This document shows, one piece after another, positions 8,157 to 16,261 of a DNA stretch of 44,602 nucleotides. How positions within the stretch are numbered: the first letter of the stretch is position 1; every line of letters begins with the position of its first letter. The notes below the pieces were generated by a model. The model saw only the letters and a program-made list of their open reading frames with translations, did not search any database and was not told the origin of the DNA. Position numbers and translations under genes: made by a program. Source of the DNA: Firmicutes bacterium UBA5774 (GTDB lineage Bacteria > Bacillota > Clostridia > Peptostreptococcales > Anaerovoracaceae); the NCBI GenBank assembly GCA_002418625.1, contig DIEM01000041.1:1-44602 (forward strand). Direction: 5' to 3'.

Positions 8157-8221
8157 CAATAGCTGTCCACAAAGCTCCAATCTGTACACAGCTGAAGAAT
8201 CATAAGTGAACGAACAATGAC

Positions 8222-8256
8222 AAAACCCTGTAACCGAAATGGCCGCAGGGTTTTTA
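8222..8256 (+). terminator. Terminator after the toxin-antitoxin pair
   Basis: AAAACCCTG (8222-8230) pairs with CAGGGTTTT (8246-8254), followed by T and ACAT. The loop holds a small internal stem CC-GAAAT-GG. Confidence 0.75.
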
Positions 8257-8357
8257 CATATTTCAACCACCTAAATCAACTCAATTGTGAGATCGTGTTT
8301 TCAAATCGAATGTCCCCCCTCGTATTGATAGTTTCCAGCTAGAAATCAAATAGTATA

Positions 8358-8415
8358 TTGCATAATGAAGAAGCCTGTGATAATATATGAGTAAATTCAA
8401 ATATAATCATATGAA
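8358..8415 (+). promoter_or_regulatory. Promoter and candidate ArsR operator of the arsenic operon
   Basis: TTGCAT (8358-8363) and TAATAT (8381-8386) are separated by 17 bp. Just downstream, TTCAAATAT-AATC-ATATGAA (8396-8415) is an imperfect inverted repeat at the transcription start, where ArsR repressors usually bind. Confidence 0.55.
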
Positions 8416-8433
8416 AATGAGGGGGCGGTAAAA

Positions 8434-8832
8434 ACGTTAGAAATTTTTAAAGCGCTTAGCGATGAAAACAGGCTCAGAATAGTCAATATTCTGGTTGATC
8501 AGGCGTTATGCGTCTGTGAGCTGGAAGTCCTTCTAGAAATGACTCAATCTAATGTATCAAGGCATTTGGCGAAGCTCAGAGGCAGCGGAATCATTACAGC
8601 GTCGAAAGACGGCCAATGGGTCCATTACAAGTTGAGCAGCACATTTGTCAAGGAAAATGAACTGCTTGCGAATTATTTGAAACTCGAATTTGGCGAAGGC
8701 AGTGTGTATAAAAGAGATCTGAACCGTTACAGAGTCTACAACGATAGCGGATACAGCTGTCAACATATAAGAAGTGACAAAGCGATGGTCGAGAAATATA
8801 TCAATGACCTGGGAGGGAAAAATGAATATTGA
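8434..8832 (+). CDS. arsR: ArsR-family arsenic repressor (non-standard start codon)
   Basis: The frame encodes LEIFKALSDENRLRIVNILV, then CVCELEVLLEMTQSNVSRHLAKLRGSGII: the ArsR winged helix with the ELCVCEL-like metal-binding cysteine pair (C-V-C) at the start of the recognition unit. A further cysteine lies in the C-terminal part. The protein should release DNA on binding arsenite or antimonite. No ATG, GTG or TTG exists in frame before the conserved domain. ACG at 8434 sits exactly where the family's initiating Met is expected (before LEIFK) and 9 nt after GAGGGGG, so an ATG-to-ACG change, or an authentic non-AUG start, is likely. The internal ATG at 8539 would cut the helix-turn-helix in half. 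The end overlaps the acr3 start. Confidence 0.75.
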   Translation, partial: TLEIFKALSDENRLRIVNILVDQALCVCELEVLLEMTQSNVSRHLAKLRGSGIITASKDGQWVHYKLSSTFVKENELLANYLKLEFGEGSVYKRDLNRYRVYNDSGYSCQHIRSDKAMVEKYINDLGGKNEY

Positions 8833-9928
8833 AAAACACGCACGATTATCTTTTCTGGACCGATATCTGACGGTCTGGATCTTTCTGGCCATGGCCATAG
8901 GTGTTTCAGTTGGTTATATATTTCCGTCGGTGGCAACAACGCTCGAAGGCATGAGCACAGGCACGACCTCATGGCCGATTGCGGCCGGCCTTATCATCAT
9001 GATGTACCCGCCCCTTGCAAAAGTAAAATACGAGGAAATCGGCAAGGTGACACAAAATAAAAAAGTCTTCGTTTTTTCGCTAATCCAGAACTGGATCATT
9101 GGCCCGATCCTCATGTTCATACTTGCGGCGATATTTCTTCCCGATATGGCGGAATATGCTGTAGGACTCATAATTATAGGAATTGCCCGCTGCATCGCGA
9201 TGGTGATCGTATGGAATACACTGGCCAAAGGGGACAACGAATATTGCGCTGCGCTGGTTGCGCTCAATTCGATTTTCCAAATCATCTTTTTCTCGATTTA
9301 TGTCTATGTATTTATCACTGTGCTTCCCAAAATACTTGGTTTGTCATTCGGCGGCATGGCGATCGATATCAGCATGTGGCAGGTAGCCCAGAGCGTCCTG
9401 ATTTATCTTGGGATCCCTTTCTTTGGCGGTATCATCACAAGGTTTTCGTTAATCGCGGCTAAAGGCAAGGATTGGTATGAGAACGTATTCATTCCGAAAA
9501 TATCTCCGGTTGCCCTGATTGCGCTGCTCTATACAATCATAATAATGTTCACCCTGAAAGGTGAGTATATCGTTGAACTGCCGATGGATGTCGTCAGGAT
9601 CGCGATTCCATTGCTGCTCTATTTCGCTATCATGTTTTTCTTCAGCTTCTTCATGTCCATGAAGGGCGGATTCCATTATGACCAGACAGTGACACTTTCG
9701 TTTACAGCGGCAAGCAACAATTTCGAGCTCGCAATAGCAGTCGCGGTTGCCATATTTGGAATAGGAAGCGGCCAGGCCTTCGCAGCTGTTATCGGACCGC
9801 TTGTCGAGGTTCCTGTCATGATCGGGCTAGTCAATGTTGCCCTTCTCTTAAAATCCAAATATTATCTCGCCGATGGGACTCCGCTGAAATCTTTGGAAGC
9901 CGCAGCGGTGTCAAAGAGCAAAGAGTAG
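8822..9928 (+). CDS. acr3: Acr3-type arsenite efflux permease
   Basis: This 368-residue protein has about ten hydrophobic segments and the Acr3 (BART superfamily) signatures: YLTVWIFLAMAIGVSVGYIFP at the start, PLAKVKYEEIG, the conserved cysteine in IGIARCIAMVIVWN around residue 122, and FTAASNNFELAIAVAVA near residue 295. Acr3 exports arsenite from the cytoplasm, driven by the proton motive force. ATG 8822 follows GGGAGGG and overlaps the arsR stop by 11 nt, so the two are translated together. The arsenate reductase follows 40 nt downstream, so arsenate can be reduced and pumped out by adjacent genes. Confidence 0.95.
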   Translation: MNIEKHARLSFLDRYLTVWIFLAMAIGVSVGYIFPSVATTLEGMSTGTTSWPIAAGLIIMMYPPLAKVKYEEIGKVTQNKKVFVFSLIQNWIIGPILMFILAAIFLPDMAEYAVGLIIIGIARCIAMVIVWNTLAKGDNEYCAALVALNSIFQIIFFSIYVYVFITVLPKILGLSFGGMAIDISMWQVAQSVLIYLGIPFFGGIITRFSLIAAKGKDWYENVFIPKISPVALIALLYTIIIMFTLKGEYIVELPMDVVRIAIPLLLYFAIMFFFSFFMSMKGGFHYDQTVTLSFTAASNNFELAIAVAVAIFGIGSGQAFAAVIGPLVEVPVMIGLVNVALLLKSKYYLADGTPLKSLEAAAVSKSKE

Positions 9929-9968
9929 GAGAAATAGAAAAGAGATATAGAAACAGAAAGGGATCGAT

Positions 9969-10391
9969 ATGAAAAGATACAAAATAGCATTCGTATGTAC
10001 AGGAAATTCCTGCCGCAGCCAAATGGCTGAAGGATGGGCTAAAGAACTTGGAAGCGATGTGTTTGAAAGCTACAGTGCTGGCACGCATCCGGCTGACGCA
10101 GTGAATCCATTCGCAATTGCTGTTATGAAGGAAGCGGGGGTGGATATCAGTTCGTACCAGCCGAAGCTTCTTGATGAGATACCCTATGAAGTCGATATTT
10201 TGATTACCATGGGCTGCGGCGTCGAATGTCCGTTTTTGCCTGCAAATTTTCGAGAGGATTGGGGTCTGGATGACCCTGCCGGCAACCCGATCGAAGCGTT
10301 CAGAATAACGCGCGACACCATAAAGCTTAAGATGCTTGATCTGATCGGCAAGGTTCGGGAAGGAGCCATCGTTGAAATCAACGAAAGATAA
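9969..10391 (+). CDS. arsC: Arsenate reductase, LMW-phosphatase-like type
   Basis: This 140-residue enzyme carries the P-loop CTGNSCRS (residues 10-17) of low-molecular-weight phosphatase-like arsenate reductases, with C10 and C15, and the redox cysteines C83 and C87 in MGCGVECPFLP. DWGLDDPAGNP follows, typical of the thioredoxin-coupled type. It reduces arsenate to arsenite by a cysteine relay ending at thioredoxin or a similar thiol donor. The gap between the two distal cysteines is shorter than in the staphylococcal enzyme but is common in clostridial ones. It lies directly after acr3 and overlaps the next radical SAM gene by 20 nt. Confidence 0.95.
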   Translation: MKRYKIAFVCTGNSCRSQMAEGWAKELGSDVFESYSAGTHPADAVNPFAIAVMKEAGVDISSYQPKLLDEIPYEVDILITMGCGVECPFLPANFREDWGLDDPAGNPIEAFRITRDTIKLKMLDLIGKVREGAIVEINER

Positions 10392-11211
10392 TATCAAGAA
10401 AGTATATATCGAGCCAACGTCCAGATGCAACCTGAATTGTAAAATGTGTCCCAGAAATGTCTGGACAGGTGAAATATTGGGCGATATGGATTTGACGCTT
10501 TTTAACAGCCTTATCGATCAGGTGCACAAAATAAAGAGCATCCATACTATTTTTTTCGGTGGTATCGCAGAGCCGTTGTCACATCCGGACATCGCTGCCA
10601 TGATAAGGAAAGCGAAGGTGCCCGCTGTCACGGTCGAAATGATCAGCAACGGCAGCATGCTGAATGAAGAGATCATTGAGAAACTTCTTTTGGCCGGACT
10701 GGATACTTTATGGATCTCCATTGACAGCGCCCATCATGACAGCCAGGAGGACCTGGCCGGTCTTGACGGATTCAAGAAGGCGAAGGCGAATCTTTTGGCC
10801 TTCAATCTGCTTCGCCGAAAGATCAATCCTGCTGCGAAACTTGGGATTGCATTTGTGGCAATGAAAAGCAATATTGCTGATCTACCGGAAATTATTGACC
10901 TTGCCGCTGTTTTTGGCGTATCTGAACTGAAAATCTCAAATGTCATTCCATACATAAAGGACATGCAGGAGGAGATGCTTTATCGCAAATCCCTCTCTTT
11001 TGGGAACATTAAAAATGCAAAGCTCAGCACAATATGGCAAAGCGAGGCCTACAAAACATTCAGGTCCAACATCAATAATTTCGATTTCTCTCCTTGTACA
11101 ACGTGCGGTGCCTGCACCTTTGTCGACGATAATATGGAAGATTGCTTTGGCAATCTCTTCCCGACATGCGGGGGCTGTCTTTGGGCAGAAGGCTTTGCGC
11201 AGTGCCCTTAA
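10372..11211 (+). CDS. Radical SAM protein resembling the tungsten-cofactor oxidoreductase maturase, internally shortened
   Basis: A 279-residue protein starting at TTG, 7 nt after GGAAGGAG inside arsC. Residues 1-207 have the radical SAM motif CNLNCKMC (C19, C23, C26), FFGGIAEPLSHPD, MISNGSML and IAFVAMKSNIADLPEII. The C-terminus has CTTCGAC, DNMEDCFGN and PTCGGCLWAEGFAQCP, a pattern I associate with the W-cofactor (aldehyde ferredoxin oxidoreductase) radical SAM maturase, usually about 350 residues. Between LYRKSL and SFGNIKN (residue 208/209, near base 10996) the family's auxiliary-cluster region with its CPF and PCPPLLH-like cysteines seems to be missing in frame. No tungsten oxidoreductase gene lies in the window. 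It may have acquired a different job in the arsenic operon or be a recently decayed maturase. Confidence 0.72.
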   Translation: MKSTKDNIKKVYIEPTSRCNLNCKMCPRNVWTGEILGDMDLTLFNSLIDQVHKIKSIHTIFFGGIAEPLSHPDIAAMIRKAKVPAVTVEMISNGSMLNEEIIEKLLLAGLDTLWISIDSAHHDSQEDLAGLDGFKKAKANLLAFNLLRRKINPAAKLGIAFVAMKSNIADLPEIIDLAAVFGVSELKISNVIPYIKDMQEEMLYRKSLSFGNIKNAKLSTIWQSEAYKTFRSNINNFDFSPCTTCGACTFVDDNMEDCFGNLFPTCGGCLWAEGFAQCP

Positions 11212-11278
11212 ATATAGCCGGAACCGCTTCATATTTAAGCAATTGCAATACCGCCAGCCACATTAAATATAAAATACG

Positions 11279-11320
11279 AAAAAACGCGTTACAACAGTCG
11301 ATGTTGCAGCGCGTTTTTAT
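11279..11320 (+). terminator. Terminator of the arsenic operon
   Basis: AAAAACGCG pairs with CGCGTTTTT (11310-11318), with an inner CAACA/TGTTG stem and a following T-rich tract. It ends the arsR-acr3-arsC-radical SAM transcript. Confidence 0.8.
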
Positions 11321-11377
11321 TATAGGGTCCCGCCAAATATGCAATTGTATGAATGTTGAAAAGGCAGAAAAATATTC

Positions 11378-11406
11378 TTTACAAGAGCGTCCCGTTAGAT
11401 TATACT
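11378..11406 (+). promoter_or_regulatory. Sigma-A promoter of the FAD/Fe-S oxidoreductase operon
   Basis: TTTACA (11378-11383), a 17-bp spacer and TATACT (11401-11406) form a good vegetative promoter 115 bp before the chosen start. The leader in between has no recognised riboswitch. Confidence 0.7.
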
Positions 11407-11521
11407 AAACGCATTCAGTGAATACATACGGTGAAGCGATTCTATTCAAGCTGAAGCCAGATCAAAATGTATGGGAGGTATAGGTGTGGATGATATGAAA
11501 AATAAGAAGGAGGGAAAAACT

Positions 11522-12994
11522 TTGGAAAGCATGAAGCAAAATTTAATAAAGATTGTCGGAACAAAAAATGTGATCGACAGCCAGGAAATTCTTGAAGCTT
11601 ATTCTAGAGATCATAGCTTTGCAAAACCTATGATGCCGGTGCTCGCTGTAAAGCCGGAAGATGCCGCACAGGTTCAATTATTGGTCAAATGGGCAAATGA
11701 AACAAAAACACCATTGGTGCCGGTAAGTTCCGGTGCGCCGCACTTTAAAGGAGATACCGTTCCAAGTGTCCCCGAATCCGTTATCGTTGATTTGAGCGGA
11801 ATGGACAAAATCATCAGCATCAACCGCCAGCAGAGAATGGCGGTCATTGAGCCGGGAGTGACCTACGCACAGCTGCAGGAAGCATTGGCAAAGGAAGGGA
11901 TGACGCTTTCCACTTCATTAAGGCCAAGAGCAAATAAATCTGTTTTGACAAGTGTTTTGGAAGTCGAGCCGAGACTGAACTGCCTGCATCAATTCAACTA
12001 TACAGAACCGGTAAGATGCACGGAAGTTACTTTTGGAGACGGCAACCAGATCTTTACTGGAGAAGCCGGCAACGGAGCAAAAGATCTGGAAATCCAGTGG
12101 GGACAGGAAAAATGGCAGGTCCACTCGAACGGCCCTCAGATGGTCGACATGCTGAGAATGGTGCTTCAGGCGCAGGGAAGCATGGGGATCGTGACCTGGG
12201 CATCAGTCAAATGCGAACTGCTTCCCACGATTAAAAAAATGTATTTGCTGCCAGCGAAAAAATCAACTGATTTGGAGGCTTTCGCATATAAAGTGATCTG
12301 GTCAAGACTCGGCGATAAGCTTTATATGATGAACAGAGCCTATCTTGCTAATTTGCTTGGAGATACTTCCGGAAAAATTGCCGCGCTAAAAACAGAACTG
12401 CCCAATTGGATCGCCGCTGTCGGCATATCGGGAGACATCCTATTGCCTGAAATGAAAGTAAGCGGTCAGGAACAGGATATTGCAGATGTCGCGAAAGAAA
12501 ATGGATTGCAATTCCTTCCGGCTGTAACGGGAGCATCTGGTGAAGAAGTACTGTCAAAATCCATCAATCCTTCCGGAGAAAAATTCTGGAAACAAACTTA
12601 CAAAGGCGCGTTCCAGGAGATCTTCTTCATCACGACGCTCGATAAAACATCCAAATTTATCGATGCCATGTATGGGCTCGCAATTGAAACAGGCTATCCG
12701 ACAGAAGATATCGGCATCTATATCCAGCCGCAGCATATGGGGACATCCGTTCACTTGGAATTCAATCTGCCCTATGATCAGGCTAACGCCAAAGAAGTGA
12801 AAAAGGTCAAAGGCCTATATGAAAAAGCAAGCAGGGAAATGTCGAAACTCGGCGGATATTATGCAAGGCCATATGGCATTTGGTCTGGGATCCAATTGAA
12901 CAAAGATGCTCAATCCTATGAGATTTTAAAGAAAATGAAAAATATATTTGATCCAAACAACATTATGAATACCGGAAAATTAACTTTAGAATAG
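11522..12994 (+). CDS. FAD-binding oxidase subunit (GlcD-like / PCMH-type), smaller
   Basis: A protein of 490 residues with a PCMH-type FAD-binding domain over about residues 35-215: PVLAVKPEDAAQVQLLVKWAN, IVDLSGMDKI, MAVIEPGVTYAQLQEAL, and an oxidase C-terminal domain ending in DPNNIMNTGKL. The usual glycine-rich SSGTGxG loop reads SSGAPHFKGDT, so FAD binding may be altered. TTG 11522 is preferred because AAGGAGG lies 8 nt before it; the ATGs at 11471 and 11495 would add a poorly conserved leader. With the CCG iron-sulfur protein and the second flavoprotein downstream it probably forms a membrane-free oxidoreductase complex of the lactate/glycolate oxidase type. The substrate is not evident. 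Confidence 0.82.
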   Translation: MESMKQNLIKIVGTKNVIDSQEILEAYSRDHSFAKPMMPVLAVKPEDAAQVQLLVKWANETKTPLVPVSSGAPHFKGDTVPSVPESVIVDLSGMDKIISINRQQRMAVIEPGVTYAQLQEALAKEGMTLSTSLRPRANKSVLTSVLEVEPRLNCLHQFNYTEPVRCTEVTFGDGNQIFTGEAGNGAKDLEIQWGQEKWQVHSNGPQMVDMLRMVLQAQGSMGIVTWASVKCELLPTIKKMYLLPAKKSTDLEAFAYKVIWSRLGDKLYMMNRAYLANLLGDTSGKIAALKTELPNWIAAVGISGDILLPEMKVSGQEQDIADVAKENGLQFLPAVTGASGEEVLSKSINPSGEKFWKQTYKGAFQEIFFITTLDKTSKFIDAMYGLAIETGYPTEDIGIYIQPQHMGTSVHLEFNLPYDQANAKEVKKVKGLYEKASREMSKLGGYYARPYGIWSGIQLNKDAQSYEILKKMKNIFDPNNIMNTGKLTLE

Positions 12995-13002
12995 AGGCGG
13001 CA

Positions 13003-13163
13003 GAAATCAACAACGTAAAGTTTTCCCCTTTTGCCGCGGCTTCAGCCGCATTGGCAAAGCGGACAGCGAAGCAGGCATAGGCCTGTGGAGGAGTTCCTGA
13101 ACGGAACGTTGTGATTTCCTCGCACGGGTTCGCCGTCAATTCACAAAGTGAATTGGGCGAGCC
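13003..13163 (+). ncRNA. Predicted multi-helix RNA element in the intercistronic gap
   Basis: A closing helix pairs GAAATCA-(A)-CAACGT (13003-13016) with ACGTTGTGATTTC (13106-13118), 13 bp with one bulged A. It encloses P2 (TTTGCC-GCGGC-TTCA-GCCGC-ATT-GGCAAA, 13030-13058), P3 (CAGGC-ATAG-GCCTG, 13072-13085) and P4 (GTTCC/GGAAC, 13093-13107, which competes with the closing helix for two bases). A separate 16-bp hairpin P5 follows (13127-13163: GGTTCGCC, bulge GT, CAATTCAC, loop AAA, GTGAATTG, GGCGAGCC) and ends just before the AAGGAGG of the next gene. I match it to no known riboswitch. It could be a processing/stability element, a regulatory RNA, or a small inverted-repeat mobile element. Confidence 0.55.
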
Positions 13164-13184
13164 GACGAAAAGGAGGATTTCAAG

Positions 13185-14459
13185 ATGGCTTTAAAAGATT
13201 TCAGACCTATGATGGAACGCTGCAGCAGTTGCGCCGGCTGCAAGTTCATCCCATTTGAAAAAGTGAAGAGCTTAAGATTTGCGCAAAACTGTCCAAGCAT
13301 AGGCTATTACGATTTTATGACTTATTCAGCCCGCGGACGTTTTCAATTGAGCCAAAGCTTGCTCGACGGAAGGGCGGAGCTTGACGATACGACCACAGAA
13401 GCGATCCACTCCTGTACATCCTGCGGTTATTGCGATACGGGATGCAAGGTCACAAGATACAATCTGGAAGTATTGGAACACAATATCGAGCAAAAAGCAT
13501 ATGCTGTTGAAAACGGGAAAATATTAGAAGGCCAGAAGCCTGTCATGGACAATCTTGCAAAAGAAAACAGCATGATTCCCGGGACGAAAAAAGCGAATCG
13601 GACAGATTGGGCAAAAGATCTCGATCTTAAGGATTTGTTCAAAGAAAAAGGTGAAATCGCATTCTTTGCCGGATGTAAATACAGCTATGACCCCAAGCTT
13701 CAGAAAATTGCCCAATCTGCAGTCAAATTGCTGCAAGGCGCCGGAGTGGATTTGGGATACCTTGGAGCTGCTGACAACTGTTGTACGGGCCGTGCGCATC
13801 AAATGGGATTCTTCAGCGAATTTGAAAAGGGTGCGGCAGGCAACATCAAAGCGTTCCAGACTGCCGGAGTAAAAATCATCGTCACGCCATGTTCGGACTG
13901 CTACCATGCTTTCAAACGACAATATGCGAAATTGGGATCGGATATAAAGGTGCTTCATGTTGTCGAGTATGTCGACCAGTTGATTCAAGAAGGCAAAATA
14001 AAATTTACAAAATCAGTCCCAATGACTGTGACCTACCATGATCCCTGCCACCTTGGAAGATTGGGCGAAGCGTATATCCCATGGGAAGGCAAGGAAAAGA
14101 AAATCTATAACCAGATACATACCTGGGAACCCAAAAGGCCCCGATACAATGGAATCTACGGAATCTATGACGCGCCAAGAAATATCCTGAATAAGATCCC
14201 GGGCGTAAAGCTGGTTGAAATGGAACGGATCCGTGAGTATTCCTGGTGCTGCGGGGCAGGCGGCGGATGCAGCGAATCCAATCCGGCATTCTCCGCATGG
14301 ACTGCCGGCGAAAGAGTGACCGAGGCGAATGCGACAGGTGCAGACGCGATGGTGACTGCCTGCCCATGGTGTAAAGATAACTTTGCCAATGCTGTAGATG
14401 AAGATGGTAACATGATCGAAGTTCTGGATATCATCGAACTCGTACAGCAGGCTTTGTGA
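13185..14459 (+). CDS. CCG-domain iron-sulfur oxidoreductase subunit (GlpC/HdrD-like)
   Basis: This 424-residue protein has an N-terminal 2x[4Fe-4S] ferredoxin-like region: CSSCAGCKFIPF near residue 12 and CTSCGYCDTGCK near residue 76, each with extra cysteines, then two CCG-type cysteine domains: DNCCTGRAH (near residue 203) with TPCSDCYHAFK, and HDPCH with WCCGAGGGCSE and CPWCKDN. CCG domains hold [4Fe-4S] clusters in GlpC, GlcF and heterodisulfide reductase subunits, passing electrons between a flavoprotein and a quinone, ferredoxin or disulfide. AAGGAGG lies 8 nt before the ATG. It is flanked by two FAD oxidase genes in one operon, so it very likely links their electrons to a carrier. Confidence 0.9.
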   Translation: MALKDFRPMMERCSSCAGCKFIPFEKVKSLRFAQNCPSIGYYDFMTYSARGRFQLSQSLLDGRAELDDTTTEAIHSCTSCGYCDTGCKVTRYNLEVLEHNIEQKAYAVENGKILEGQKPVMDNLAKENSMIPGTKKANRTDWAKDLDLKDLFKEKGEIAFFAGCKYSYDPKLQKIAQSAVKLLQGAGVDLGYLGAADNCCTGRAHQMGFFSEFEKGAAGNIKAFQTAGVKIIVTPCSDCYHAFKRQYAKLGSDIKVLHVVEYVDQLIQEGKIKFTKSVPMTVTYHDPCHLGRLGEAYIPWEGKEKKIYNQIHTWEPKRPRYNGIYGIYDAPRNILNKIPGVKLVEMERIREYSWCCGAGGGCSESNPAFSAWTAGERVTEANATGADAMVTACPWCKDNFANAVDEDGNMIEVLDIIELVQQAL

Positions 14460-14473
14460 GAGGAGGCAATAGC

Positions 14474-16135
14474 ATGGCTTTATCAAGAGAAATCTACAAG
14501 GCGCTCGAAGCGATTGTCGGAAAAAGAAATATTTCCGACAATACCGGTATTTTAGAAACATATAGAAGCATTCCGGCCCAAGGGTCAGCGCACTACGGCC
14601 CGTCAGAGCATTGGACGCCGATTCCGCAGGCTGTCGTTTTGCCGGGAAGCACAGATGAAATAAAAAATATTTTCAGGATCTGCAATAAATATGGCATAGA
14701 GTTCAAAGCATCAACGACTTTCTGGTCAACGATGGGTTATATCGGCGGTGATCATGCGATCCAGCTGGATCTCAGGCGCCTGAAGAGCGTAGAAATCGAT
14801 GTGAAGAACATGACTGCCGTTATTGAACCATTTGCGATCGGCGCAACCGTTCAGGCAGAAGCGATGAAGGTCGGACTGAACCTCAATATACCCGGTTCAG
14901 GAAGCAGCTGTTCCACAGTGGCTAATTTTTCATCCTGGGCGGCATTCGGCCCCAATTCGATCTCAATGGGGCAGGGCTCGGAGAACATACTTGGTATGGA
15001 ATGGGTCCTTCCAAGCGGAGAGGTCATGAGAACAGGCTCCCTCGGTTCAGGCGACGGCTGGTTCTGCGGAGAGGGTCCCGGACCAAGCCAAAGAGGCTTG
15101 CTAAGAGGTATTTTTGGAAATGCCGGATCGACCGGCGTCTGTACGAAAATGGCGGTAAGACTGCATCCATGGCCAGGTCCGGCCAATCTGCCCACAAGAG
15201 GCGAGGCGCCGGCCTATAAAGCGGATTTCGGCGACAACTTCAAGTGTTATACCCTTTGCTATCCTGGCTGGGAAGCCTGGGCACGCAGCATACAATACTT
15301 TTATGAATGTGATGTGGTGTATTCGGGGCACAGGCAGTTCAATATGTTCGGCAGGGATTTAAAGGCATTCATGTTGAAAATCATCACCAATCCGGACGGG
15401 CAGCTTGCTGATTTGGAAACCCTGGTAAAAGATACATATCTGCAGAAGCAAAATGAAAGCATGAAGTTTGAATATCAAATCATCATAGCGGGTTACTCAA
15501 AACGGGATATGGAATATAAAGAAAAAGCAGTCGACTATATACTTGAGCAGACCGGCGGCTGGAAAAACGAGATGATGCTGGAAAAAGATATGCATGACTA
15601 CGCGCTATTGTACCTGACAAGAATGGGGCATAAGAATCTGAATTTTGTCATGTGCGGAGCATATGAAGGGACCTTCGGTTTATCCGGCAACGTTTGGAAA
15701 GCAATCCAGGTTGCCGAGGAAGCCGCGGCCAGAAAGAAGGATTGGGAGCAAAACCATACGCATATAGCCGCGACCGGCGGCGAATCTGCGATGGGCAGCT
15801 TGTCCGGCATCGGCGGCGGCGGCGCGACAGGCTGGGAGTTCTTTATGAACTTCGATGCGTATGACAAGGAATCCATCAGAGGAACATGCGAATTCGTCAA
15901 CGGCAATCAGGAACTGCACAACAAGTATGCTTTCGGTCCGGATTTCTGCAGATGGAATTCAGATGTAAGGCATATGAATGGATACAGCTATACCCAGGAA
16001 GAACACGACTCAATGTTTGTAAAGGCACCGCAGCCATGGGTCTATGCTTATCAGTATAAAATAAGGGAAGCGCTCAACCCGAACAACCTATGCGGAACTT
16101 ACCTCAGAACACTGACGCCGGATAAGATAAAATAA
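14474..16135 (+). CDS. FAD-linked oxidase, larger subunit (vanillyl-alcohol-oxidase/GlcD-like)
   Basis: The 553-residue protein has the PCMH-type FAD domain: PQAVVLPGSTDEIKNIFRICNKYGI near residue 48, IQLDLRRLKSVEIDVKNMTAVIEPFAIG, and the long glycine-rich stretch around IPGSGSSCSTVANFSS. The C-terminal end with REALNPNNLCGTYLRTL fits the family. The pattern GDGWFCGEGPGPSQRGLLRGIFGNAGSTGVCTKM is typical of VAO-type oxidoreductases that sit with CCG proteins in anaerobes. AGGAGG at 14461-14466 fixes the ATG at 14474. It overlaps no gene but starts 14 nt after the iron-sulfur subunit. It probably oxidises an alpha-hydroxy acid or an alcohol; the substrate is unknown. The operon ends at the hairpin at 16203. 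Confidence 0.85.
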   Translation: MALSREIYKALEAIVGKRNISDNTGILETYRSIPAQGSAHYGPSEHWTPIPQAVVLPGSTDEIKNIFRICNKYGIEFKASTTFWSTMGYIGGDHAIQLDLRRLKSVEIDVKNMTAVIEPFAIGATVQAEAMKVGLNLNIPGSGSSCSTVANFSSWAAFGPNSISMGQGSENILGMEWVLPSGEVMRTGSLGSGDGWFCGEGPGPSQRGLLRGIFGNAGSTGVCTKMAVRLHPWPGPANLPTRGEAPAYKADFGDNFKCYTLCYPGWEAWARSIQYFYECDVVYSGHRQFNMFGRDLKAFMLKIITNPDGQLADLETLVKDTYLQKQNESMKFEYQIIIAGYSKRDMEYKEKAVDYILEQTGGWKNEMMLEKDMHDYALLYLTRMGHKNLNFVMCGAYEGTFGLSGNVWKAIQVAEEAAARKKDWEQNHTHIAATGGESAMGSLSGIGGGGATGWEFFMNFDAYDKESIRGTCEFVNGNQELHNKYAFGPDFCRWNSDVRHMNGYSYTQEEHDSMFVKAPQPWVYAYQYKIREALNPNNLCGTYLRTLTPDKIK

Positions 16136-16202
16136 ATCCAGACTCCTTTATCGGCTGATGTGCGGCAAAAGCGCATCGTTCAATCAGTCTTCCTCAAAGA
16201 AG

Positions 16203-16250
16203 GGCTGCCCTGCAGCGACCATTGATGTCGTGCTGGGCAGCTTATTTTTG
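16203..16250 (+). terminator. Terminator of the FAD/Fe-S operon
   Basis: GCTGCCC and GGGCAGC form the base of a long stem (inner AGCGAC/GTCGT pairing), followed by TTATTTTTG. It closes the 11.5-16.1 kb operon. Confidence 0.8.
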
Positions 16251-16261
16251 TGGGTTTACCC

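Noticed and set aside
8411..8430. ATG at 8411 as arsR start
   Set aside because: It is in another frame and meets a stop after six codons.
13127..13163. Rho-independent terminator inside the FAD/Fe-S operon
   Set aside because: The stem is strong but followed by GACGAAAAGGAGG, with no T-run, so termination is unlikely.
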